This document shows, in pieces, positions 25,446 to 37,200 of a DNA stretch of 64,000 nt. A model generated the notes under the pieces. That model ran no database searches. It saw nothing but the letters and a program-made list of their open reading frames with translations, and was not told the DNA's origin. Source of the DNA: Lates calcarifer (lineage: Eukaryota > Chordata > Actinopteri > Centropomidae); contig NC_066833.1 of the NCBI RefSeq assembly GCF_001640805.2, forward strand, positions 16,430,813 to 16,494,812, read 5' to 3'. Both the position numbers and the translations under genes were made by a program. Numbering within the stretch: position 1 is the first letter of the stretch; each line of letters opens with the position of its first letter.

Positions 25446-27492
25446 ATGTGGAATCTGACTGGTCTCCAATTCATGATGCAGCTTTTAATGGACGTGTCCT
25501 TGCTCTGAAAAGACTAATTGCTCAGGTAAATTTTAATGGGATTTTCTAGGTAATGTTAAGGGGAACATGAAGGGACCATTATAACATGCAATTTTATTAT
25601 TTAAAAAATATTTCCATTGCCAACATCTTGATATGATAATGTCTTAAGGGTGACTCTGGGATATCATTTTGCTGTGGATATTTCATTGTGGAACAAAACT
25701 CCTAATGCACATCTACAAGATTTCTGAATGTCCATGTGTATTGTTCTTAGGGTACTTGTGTAAATCTAAACACACTGGACCAGGTCTCCCCCCTCCATGG
25801 AGCATGTTTACAAGGCCACGTGGCTTGTGCTGAGCTTCTGATAGAAAATGGGGCAAATGTCAGTAAGGCATCATCATCATCTGGTTATGCTGTTCTTTGT
25901 GAATGTAACTGTATTCAAGACAGTCCTAAAGAACGACAATATGTTGTCTCCTGAATCCTGCTGTAGTCGAATTACGAGGCAACCATATCAATTATTGTTG
26001 GATTTAACTTCGTAAAGGTGCATTTTAGTAAGAGATTAACCAAATGCACATGCTAAAAAGCACACATCCACGTATACACAACAACATATTACCAAACAAA
26101 AATGTGCAGATACAAAGTCCAACTTGTTAACCACCACAATGCACGCAGGTCTGATGGCAGATCTCCAGTAAAGGTTCATAACATTGCTACTCATTTGTTG
26201 CTTACATATAATTATCATTTGCTAGCATGCTCGCTATGAAAATATGACCACTTTTGTCTGATCTGTCTATTTTTCTGGCTTTTAATGAGCTTTTTCAGTG
26301 GATCACCTAAAAGATATACTTATCCATATCAGGTAAACAGTCCAACTGTGGATGGACAAACTCCTCTGTCAGAAGCCTGTGCCCGGGGCCATGTGACCTG
26401 CGTATCGTTACTCCTTCAACAAGGGGCGACTCCCCTGGGGACCAGTCAGTCCAGCTCTCCAATCCACAGAGCTGCAGCCAAAGGTTAGAGGTCACATTCC
26501 TCTGCATATATGCACAGACAATCTATACTGAACCAGCTTAGTCACTAAAAAATGCACAAAGTATGCCAACACATCAGAAAAGCTCAGGGAAATATATAAT
26601 GTACAAGAAAATTGTGTATCTTGTTGTAGTCTACAAAGTAAAACGATTGCATTATTCTTTCCCGAGATGTCAAGCGTGAACAGATTTCAAAGCAGATCCT
26701 TTCAAGTACATCACTTATCTTTGTGATGATTCTGGGAACTCTGTCTAGGTCACCCAGAGTGCATTGAGCCTCTTATTCAGTATGGTGCCGATGTGGATCA
26801 GTGTATAGACCAGTTGGGTTCCCCTCTCCATGCTGCATGCTCCAATCGCCATTTGAGTACTGTGGGCAAACTGCTTCAACTCGGTAAGAAAATTTCTCAC
26901 TTGTAACTTTGGTTTTAAATAATATAGGAAACAAATGCCTGAGCTGTTCTTCAGTTTTGCAAAGTTAGGATATCACTCCTCATTAGCTACCTGTCTCCTC
27001 CAGGTGCTAGTGTGAACAACAGTGTGTCAGGTGACTCACCCCTGCACATCGCTGCTCGTCTGTCCAGCCCAGAGTTGGTGTCTGTCCTGCTTGATCATGG
27101 GGCCAATTGCTCCCTCAGGAACCTAGAGGGCAAACAGCCACTGGACCTTGTGTCTCCCAACAGCCTGGCGGAGAGGCTGCTAAGAGAAGCTGGAGGTATT
27201 CAACTCAAACTAACCAAGTAGCCTGACTGAAGAAGATTTTCATGGTCTTTACATTGGGCTGGTTTCTCAGGCAGAAACCTAATAATAAAACATCTCTCTG
27301 TCATGGCTCCTGCTTCCTTCTCCCCAACTGTCTGCCAAAGGAGTGCCTCCCCTAATGCAGCTGTGCCGGCTGGACATCAGGAAAACTGTGGGCAAGCAAA
27401 GGCTGGGTGGGATTCATCACCTTCACCTCCCCGCAGAACTGAAACAGTATCTTCTTTACCAATCGGACCCCAAGGAAAATCTAATCCCCTGA
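25446..27492 (+). CDS. asb9: Ankyrin repeat and SOCS box protein (ASB9/ASB11 type); first exon not found
   Basis: ASB proteins are substrate receptors of cullin-5/elongin BC ubiquitin ligases; human ASB9 targets creatine kinase. Exons: 25446-25525, 25751-25858, 26333-26483, 26749-26883, 27004-27195 and 27341-27492, all GT-AG with matching phases. They encode about 272 residues (human ASB9 294). The first enters in phase 1, so a short 5' exon is missing. About six ankyrin repeats are visible, for example SDWSPIHDAAFNG, VSPLHGACLQGHVACAELL, DGQTPLSEACARGH and GDSPLHIAARL. The last exon is a SOCS box: PPLMQLCRLDIRK (BC-box) and a C-terminal LPAELKQYLLYQ. ASB9 is favoured by VESDWSP and the SOCS end; GRVLALKRLIAQG is nearer ASB11. 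The two are neighbours in human, so this could be either or a shared orthologue. Confidence 0.9.
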
Positions 27493-30400
27493 GAAATTCA
27501 ACCTTTAAAACTCAGAACCTTAGAGCATTTCACTTCTAGATCAATAGGGGGCAGACTTGCATAATCTGGCAGTGAGATGACATGGTTGTGATAGTAATCA
27601 ACTGTTCTCAGGATCAATCTGGACTTTAATATGGAAACTTAAAACTCTTGATCATTAAATATTCGCAAACAACACAACATACATATTTAAAACAAGAATC
27701 TGGGCTCATAAGGTCCAATAAATGATGCAAAATTAATGTTAGTTTAAAATACTGAAATAATATTTGTAATATTACACAATTCCATTTTTAAAATGTTTTT
27801 TTATTAGTGACAATAATTCTGGGAATGTTGAAGGGATGAACTTTATATTGTTTTTGATGGTGCTGTGAGAGACTTGAGACTGTTTTTAGTTTGGACTTAG
27901 AGTAGGTGTCCAGCTTAGTCATTTCAAAAGATCATCCAGAGGTGAATTTAAAAAAAAAAAAAAAAAAAAAAAAATAGCTGAGCACACACCATGATTATCA
28001 TGACAATGATTGATTACACAAAGTAATGTAGTTTTTCATACTGTAATGATCATGATCAAGTAACTATGAGTCAGCATTCACTGTGCACAAACCACCAGGG
28101 GTTTGAGCTACTGCCTTTTTCTTCCTTCATTTGTTCTCTTCTAGTTCCTGTTTTCGTATTCAAACGTGTTCAAGCATTATTGAATACTGATGTAAAATAA
28201 CTACTATCCAGTTGTCCATGCAGTGTGAAATGTATGGCTGTTTAAGACATGCACCGCATATTTTGCCATAGATTATATTTAAAAAGGAGACACAATTTAT
28301 AGAAATATCTCTTCATACAGACTGAAGAAAAATGCTTATACTCCTGTCACATTTTTAACTCACTGTAAAAACAGAATCTAATGTTATGTGTTTGTGGTTG
28401 AACACAGGATGTGTTTGGATAAGAAAAAAAACTCTGCTTCCCTTAGAGTCTAGAGAGAGTATTTTTAAAAACAAGCACAGCACAAGGATCAAGAAAAACA
28501 AAATGGGAATGTGAACACTGAATGCACTGGGAGTAAGGACAAAATGCTTTAATATAAATAAATAACTGTAAAGTTTTTGTTGTATGAATTAATATGTTAT
28601 AATCCATTTCCACCCAAGGTTACAGTCCTACATCAACATAATAAATGAATCCTATGCCCATCTGAGAAATTAACCTTAGCCGATGTTAAAGTGAAGAATC
28701 AGGCATTTATTAGCTGCTAATTTTCTTGTGGTGCTTTATTACTTATTGTAATAACCTGAGGAGGAGAGGGGACACTGCTACCAAGATAGCATTCAGATGA
28801 CAGGATCCAAAGAATACAATGTTTTATTTAGGTCATCTCTTTTCTCCATTGCCCAAATCTAGTATTTATGATGTGCTGGCTGATTTCATGGTAATCATTT
28901 GTTTATCCACTGCCTCAAGCGGGGACATGCAATTCAAAACAGATTTATCTTTTCTTTTTGATTCTTTCAATAGTTTTGTCCACACAAGTCCCATAAATAT
29001 TGAATGTGAGTGGGGCATCGTTGGAAATGTTTCCAAATCTTCTAGCAGCCTGTCAGCTGTCACCATCCTTACCCAAAACTCTTCAAGGGCTCGCTGACCT
29101 CTGACATGTGTGTTTCTGTGTGCAATCAGCCAATCAGTGGGGCTAACAGGCCCCACAGGGAGGGAAAGCAAAAACAGGTTCAAGCTAGATGGAAATACAA
29201 GGAAGATCGAACAGCATACAACATTTCTAGGCTATTGGTAATGTAATATCATTAACAGTCACTCCACAGTTATTGGTGTTGAGTAATGTTACCACAGCTG
29301 TATTATAAGCATTGATTTCAATAGGTCATTTACAGAGATGATGAAAAGGGCGCTGTTGTAGTTCACTGAACATAAACATCTTCTCTACTGTGACAGTGGA
29401 GCAACAGTTGCTCAAGTCACCCACACCCTTCTTGTTAAATGCAGCACTCATTAACTTTCCATTGATCCCCCCGTCCCAATTTGCCACTTGAACTAAATCA
29501 TCGTCCCCTCAAACATCGCATGAGTGCTGGGGGCCAGCCACACATTGAACTGGGTTTCGATTTAACTGGTGCGTAATGTTAAATCAATACTGTGGAGGAG
29601 CTTATGACTTCAGAAGCTGCTGGGAAAGACATACAGTATGCACTACCTGTAATTAGGGACACCTAGACAATCGGGTGAGACAAGTCTGTCTGGAAATGAC
29701 TGTCATGTGACCGCTCAAATAATTTTCCACTTCAGCCATTGTGGCATAACTAATGGCAGCATTCTGTTTTGCTCTGTGCAGTGCAGTGTATCTGAACAAC
29801 CTCCCGGGTTCATTCAGGTACTGTGTGGCTCTCAGATGCACTTAAAAAACAACCCACCTATGTGTGATACCAAAGCTTTTACTTTTATTCTCTAGAGGCA
29901 AGCACTCCATTAACCCCCATCCCTTTTTTTGGTGCATAGGCACTTTCTACCCAAACAGTGCAAAATGCACTTCTTACCAAGGGTTTAAGTGAAACACACA
30001 CATGCAAGTTTTACATCCAGCACACACATTTGCTTCAAACTATCTAATTCCCTCTACAAACAGATTTAAGTGGAGAGTTTTTACATGGAGAGGAGGAACT
30101 ACACGAAGGGTTGCCACTAAAATAGAATGAGTTACAGAACAAGCAGCACAATGCAGTCTTCAGGGAATAAACACTTTGTGGCACCCAAAACAGTCCAGTG
30201 TTTATAATCAGCGTAGGATTAGTATACTCATTATTGCTTGAATCTTTCTAATCATCCCTCGAATGTAAGCAGCTACCACCTACTGTGAACACACTGCAAA
30301 TGTTGCTGCCAGACAACCCTTATATGCGCACATCTAATAACCAAATTGTAATCATTCCTTGTGCGGCTGCTCATGTCCTGATTGCTTCGAGCTGGATCTT

Positions 30401-30921
30401 GTTATAGATATCGGTGCTTCCCACTAAGCTACAAGTGGGTTGTGCCATGTCCTTGTACTCGCCAGTAATTGCTTTGGTATTTTTAGTTTGAAAGTGTCGG
30501 GGTAATTAAAACAAATGGAGGAGATAGTGGAGACAGATCTCCTGTGGCTCCTTGGTCTGAGTGTGGAGAGGCTCAGTCAGGTCATACACTGTGATGTTTT
30601 CAATTAGACATCGCCGCACTAATGAGGTTTTATTAAAGAGCGCAAATACTTATGTAAAACAGAACAACTGAGTAGCCAAGACACCTACATCTCAAGATAA
30701 AGGCTTGTGTGTTGATGATTTTAATTACACAAGTTTACCGTTATCTCTACCTGACTTAACTAAGAGAGGACAAAATTATTACAATATTAAACAAAATAAG
30801 ATTAGTTGAAAATAAGTTTATTTTATATCCTGTAGATTTATATAATGTAAAAAATTGTACATCGTGATCACAAAAATAACTCATCTTTCCTAAATATTGT
30901 GACTTTTGCAATAAATACACA
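27493..30921. other. Intergenic stretch between asb9 and mospd2
   Basis: No exon is recognised. An AATAAA at 27717-27722 is a candidate asb9 poly(A) signal. A pure A25 run sits at 27950-27974. Open frames in 28.8-30 kb are short, overlap on both strands and show no family features. Confidence 0.5.
27717..27722 (+). terminator. Candidate poly(A) signal of asb9
   Basis: AATAAA lies 225 bases after the asb9 stop, within tccaataaatgatg. Confidence 0.4.
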
Positions 30922-30927
30922 TTTATT
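30922..30927 (-). terminator. Candidate poly(A) signal of mospd2
   Basis: TTTATT on the plus strand is AATAAA on the minus strand, about 300 bases past the mospd2 stop. A second candidate is at 30817-30822. Confidence 0.4.
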
Positions 30928-31230
30928 TTTCCATAATCCGTTTTAAAAATGCATTAATGATTTGATGTCACATTGTTAAAAAGTGTCTCTGTTATAGTAG
31001 CTCTCAAGTGCCTGAAAAGAGAAGTACAAGCTTGTCATACTATAACTCCACAACAACTCACATGTCCCTAAAGTCAGCACTCCTCCTCTCCATGACAGCG
31101 GCCTATGGGGAGGGCGAGGGAGGGGAGGGATGCGCACGACGACTGTCCCTCAGGTGGTCAACTGTAGTCCCACTGGAGCCGTCTGTGTGTCTGTGGTTGA
31201 CAAATATTGGCGGAGGGGAGATGTGGCAGG

Positions 31231-34200
31231 TCAAGATGGCCGCTGGCCTGTACCCAGCAGGTAGAGACACAGCAGATTCAATACCACTAGGACCAGCACC
31301 AACCCGATAAGAACCTTCTGCACCCACAGACACGTGTTCAGCTTCTGCTCCAGCCGTGAGTTGCAGGCTGTCATTCGCATGAGCTGGTGGGATAAAAACC
31401 AGATTCATTCACTCACTTGGTTTATCAGTGTAACAGCTTTGTAATGAAAGTCACCAAAAAAAATCAGGCTATTGTAGATGTGTAGGAAAACAAAGGAATA
31501 GTTCAAATTTTTGGGAAATTAGTCCATGTCTGTGTGTTGTGCAAAGCTGCAGCAAGGAGGCAATTGCCTGGAGGCAAGGGGAAACTGCTACTCTGGATTT
31601 CTCCAAAGTTAAAAAATATGGCTACAAGCACTTCTAAAAACATATTAACATGTTATACTTCCTTTTTCAAATCTCTATATAAACAGAAATGCAAAAACCA
31701 CAATTAGTGTTTTAAGGTGGAATTTGGTGCAATAAGTACTTCCTGGTGGAAAAATGTCCTGGAGTCTTGTCAATACTATGATGTGAGGCAATTAGCAGAG
31801 AGGCAACACAAAAGTGCTGGGTGGGCACTTAAACATTAATTTCCCCCAAATCCACAAACTGTCATCGTCATCATTAGTGTACAGATTAAACTGTGACACA
31901 AACTTTTTATTAAGGAGCTTAAGAGGTGCTGAAAAGCATATCTTTTACCACTAGACAGAGCCAGACTAACTTTTTTTTCCTGTTTCCAGTCTTTATGTTA
32001 AGCTAAGCTAACTATCTCTCTGTTCTAGTACCACAGTTAACAAAGCAAGCACATAGACATGGGAGTTTTTTTGATCTCCTCATCTGACTCTCTGAAAGAG
32101 AGCAAATGACCAAAATTCCCAAAATGTTGAACTATTAATTTAAAAATGTAATTAAACCGTGTAACCTACACTTAACATACACTTTATACTTACTAACATG
32201 AAATTAATCATCCAGTGCCTGGGTGTATGTTTTTGCAGTATGCAGTGAAAATACAAAGAACTGTTAATTACATCTTTAATGCTGCATTTCAACTTTCAGA
32301 ATGTTAAATCTCTTAAGAGATTCATTATGATGGCAGTCGATAAAAATCTCTGATGATGTTAAAAAGTATCTCAATGAACTGATATATTGTAACTTCAAGA
32401 TGATATTTAAAGTAGAGGAACAAGACTTCTCTTCCAACGTAACTCACCACTGTGTTTAATTCCTGCTGCCCACTGGTCCCTGTATCCACAGGACTATCCC
32501 TGAGAGGGCTCACTGTTGGTTTCACGCTCTCCAGAACATGGCATCGCAATCTGTGGGAAAGTCACAGTCTAATGAGCCATGCGGCTATCAGGATGATGGG
32601 CAGCCTACTGCACCATCACAACTGTAATGACTGCTGTGTGGCAAGAGGCCATCAAGAGTGTACAAATTCCTTCACATATTTACTGACTTGGTTAAATAAA
32701 GAGCACAGATGAGATGAGATGAGATGAGATAAGATGAGATAAGATAATCCTTAGTCCCACAAATTTACATGGACATGTGTACCTGTGTTCCATGATCTTG
32801 GTTTTTGGTACTTCTTTCCAGAATTGCGCAAGTTCTTGTGATCCAGCATTGTCCATCTCAGCTGCCATGACCAAAAATCGGTCCTGTGGAGAGGCCTGTG
32901 AACCTGCACAAAACCATTACATATTCATGCAAGCTAATACAATTAGAACAAAAATTCTGTTGCTGCTTGTGTGTTAAATCCTCGATGGATATCTACATTT
33001 TTCTGAGAAAACACTGCTTTGAATCCCATTACATATAAACAGAAAAAAGAACGGTTATAGTCTTTTCAGTAAATGTGAAAGACTTTAAATTGCTGTTTTA
33101 ATCAATAACAAACCAAGGTAGCTGACTGACTTGCTTCAGAAACAGAGCTTTGTTAAAAAAAATGTGAAGTGCTAGACATGACAGTATTGAAAAGAAAAAC
33201 ACTGCAGCATAAAAGCTACAAAGAAAAGCAATGCCTGATGTAGGCACTGCTGATTCTTCTGAGCTATGCACAGCACATCATAACCTGCAGCTGACATTTC
33301 AGCGCTCGAAGGCCACAAAATGTTTTTACCCGCACAGCACTGTCAGTTGTCTGATGGTTTGTTTTTGGGAGATGATTCTTTTATCACTCTTGAAATATGT
33401 ATGTCAGGCAAAGAAAAGTGGCTGCTGGCACTTTGAGAGAGTAATAGACTGGACCATTTGATTATTCTGAGGTTCAGCATTTGGAAACATCTGCTGTGAG
33501 TGGAGTGGAGTGCAGAGCTAAAGTGCAGTACCTCCATGTAAGGACACCACTATGTCTACTGAGGCTCCTGGTTCACAGCAGCTGCTACTGGGCTTCACTC
33601 TGTACTTGTCAGGTGCTGTTGTCCGCACCTGTGAAGACACCAGATACACCTTGAATAAATCTAAGCTGATGTTGACAGTCAATGTTTTGTCTGACTAACA
33701 ACCTAAAACCAAAACAAATTCAGTTTACAATGATATATAATAAAGCAACAATTATTCACATTTGAGAAGCTGGAACCAATGAATGTTTGTCAATGTTGCT
33801 TAACAAAAGACTTCAACTAACTACTGAATCATTTTCTGTTGATCAATTTACAGATGAAGTGATCTAATCTCAGTGTCTCTATCATTATTAATATTATTTT
33901 AGCAGTGTATAGCAGCCATCCTGTCAACCCAACACCTCACAAACTTAAACACACGAATTAGCACACACTCACCTTGAAGGCCACTTGATTTTTGGTGACA
34001 TTGCTCAGAATAATGAGACATTTCTTTTCTGTCTCTCCAGAACCAAAGCTGAGCTCCTCCGCAGGACTGAAGGGAGAGGAAAAAACACACGGTGTAACAG
34101 GAGCTGGGTAGAAATCTGCGGTGCAGGTCTTTAATAAAATACAGTAAATTAGTGCTATAAAATGTCTATTTATGCACTCCAGAACAGACACAAAATGCAG

Positions 34201-37200
34201 AAAGGACCGCTCATTTGCTTCGCAACATGTTTTGTCTCTGCTTTACACATTAATACAGACTAGGCTACTGCAATTCCTGTGCTTTGCTGTCTGTCTGGTA
34301 TGATTATCCCTGGGACTTGATGCTTTTCCTGCTACACACACCTCAACTATCTGTTTCAGAAAGTCTTTCTTAGAGGATGATATAGTAGCAGTATTTTACA
34401 GCTCCAAAAAAATCATAAACATTCTGTCTAATTCAGGGTTTCTTGCTTATGTTGTTACACTTATATTAATGCTAGATGTAATCTAAACTCAATTAAACAC
34501 CTCCCATTGCTGGATTACCCCTGCCAGGGGTTTCTGGGGGGGGGGGGGGGACTAAACTGTGGGCTCCTATGGACCACCTGTTTGTGGCAGATTAGTTTAT
34601 ATGATCAGGTTTAAAGTCCAAATGAAATCACTGCCAGGCCAGGTATCCATTCTTGCAGGAAAAACTGTGTTTTTCATTTATTATTACGTTTTTGTTATTA
34701 TTGTTAAAAGGAAGAGAAATAAAGACTTTGGAGAAATGCCACAAATACTCCTTTTCTGTCAACATGTTGGTGTGTTTGACAGCTGCTGACTGCCTGAGTA
34801 GTAGTTTACAAGCTGTGTTTATTCCTAACAGTAGCACTGTAGAGTAAGGCCCACACAAGCATCTAAATGACATTTGCAGATATGCTTGCATGCTGTTTAT
34901 TGTGCTGCAGCTGACCAGCTAGCTTGCAAACTCATGTTAGCGGTGCACTTATCCTGTTGTTTGCTTGTTCATTAAGCTAAGGTGCCGAACAGAACATATG
35001 TTGATCTAAGTTGAACAAGAAGACAACGTCATCTGAAAGGTTAATGTTGGTTGTTGTTCAAAGTCTGTGGCTTCTGTGTGGTGTAGCAGGTTGCTGTCTG
35101 GCTTTTAGTCAGTGTGACTGACTCATGCAAGTATGAAGTGATTTGATTAGCTGAATGGAAACAAGTTTGTAGGTGAAGAACTAATGATATTCTGACAAAT
35201 TAATGCAGAAAATTGGTGGTGCAATCATGATATCAAAAAATAGACAAGAGAAAAAATTCTCTTTTTGTTTCAGATTTTGTCCCAAAGGACACAGGTCATG
35301 TGATTTACAGAGCACATATGTATGCTGTAGCAGAAACACAAGAGGGGATAGAGCTCCAATCAAGGTGGTGAAATCTAGAGCTAAAGCAAATCTGTGGCCT
35401 AAAATCTAGGGATAAAGCACTTTGCCTCGCTCTCTAATTCTTGTTATTGGTGTGAACTTGATGCTCCTTCTAACCAAGGTCACAACATTCAAATTGGGCT
35501 ATAAATAGTATGTGATTTGATGAATCCAGCCTTTGTGAACGCTGAACATTTATCCCACTGGAGACTGCCAATTCATTTGCCAAGAAGAAACTGGCAAATT
35601 AATTATTATATCTGCCTTGTATGTATAAAGGTTCTCATCCATGCAGCTTGGCTATGTTTGATGGACTTAACAAAAATATATTTTTCTTTTTCATGTCCTT
35701 GTGTGTTCTTTTCTCCAGAAAAACAGCTGTAGAGTCTGGCATTTGCTTGAGCTCAGAATGAGTCTTCTGGCTGTGGAAACCTTTGGCAAACACAAGATCA
35801 AAGCCCCCCTACTCCCTTCTAAAGCCCCCAGCCTTGAATTGAGGTTAACACAGCTCAGAAACATAATTGCATTTAGGGCTCATTCAAATCTGTTTATCAC
35901 TATAATTCACAGCCCAGAGCTGTCAAAATCCTCACATCAAAGCCATTACTCTGAACTCAACGGACATTATTCATGAAAAACAGGAGTAATATCATACAGT
36001 GTGTGAATGTGAAGATTGAGACACATCAGTGTGTGATAGCTATGCTCCTTTTCCATTCACAGCTTTTGAAGTTGACACTCCTTGCAATGCAGTGAAAGCT
36101 CATTTAAAACATACAATGTGTCTGATGACACGCGTGAGATGTGATGAGTGCTCCTTTTTATAGGTTAATTGATCATAGGCCAGTCTCTCTCCCTGATTAC
36201 TGTAGCACCGTTACTCATTAACACCACCAGCTCATTTCTACTCCCTGAACAATTGATTGGTAGCATCCTTAATTCCTGCCATTGTGTGACCAGATCAATT
36301 GTGCTATAAAGGTACAAACACATCAATAATTACTTTAGGCTTTGAGCCAATACATGAAGAGAAAATTGTAGTCAATATGTACAAGGCAATTAAAATGTCT
36401 TTTTTCATATGAATCTTCAATGCACATATAATGAGTTGCACATTTATTAGGTACATGTGTCTTACTTTCATGAAGGTTAGAACGTTAAGTGTTTGTTGTT
36501 TCAGATAGGTGACCAGCAACAGTGTAAAGTTAGCCACAGTGCAGGACCTGAACATGCTTTGGGGTATCTTGCATAAAGGAAGAAATTATAGAAACAAAGG
36601 ATGGACTAGTAGATGAATACATCAGACCATGAATTCTTTGGTGACCCTCTCTGGCTTCAGGCCCTTACATCTAACAAACACAAATGGGATCTATCTGCTG
36701 GGAAGAAGCTGAATTCTGTTGGATACAGGTGCAGGAAAACAAGATGAGGACTGTTTAGGCTGTGTATTTCATATAGCCTTCTTAACCACTATAAACAAGC
36801 TCTGTGAAGTTACACAGCAGTGCTTTGAGCTAAATTATGTCAGCATGCTAATTGACAATGCTAACATGCTAATGTTATGCCGGTATAATGTTCACCATCT
36901 TAGTTATATGGGTTAGCATGCCAACAATTGCTAATTAGCTCAAACACAATGTATGGCTAAGGCTGATGGTAATTAGCCGTATCAGGTTATAAAGAAAGTA
37001 TCTGACACATTTAGGTATTGACTAAATGATGGTGCTAGATGACATGAAGTGAGTGGGATCACAAATGTGATTACAATTGATTCTGAGGGAGACATGAATG
37101 TGTATCAATTTCTCTGGCATACCATTCAATAATTGTCAAGACATTTCACTCAAAATGTCAACCTCACAGTGGCAATACAGGAAGAGTCAGGGGATCTCTA

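Noticed and set aside
27196..27221. Extension of asb9 exon 6 to a stop at 27221
   Set aside because: Splicing at 27195 into 27341 gives a canonical SOCS box, so the extension is retained intron.
31103..31408. 101-codon minus-strand frame over the last mospd2 exon
   Set aside because: It is the wrong frame; the correct frame gives the transmembrane anchor and a stop at 31231-31233.
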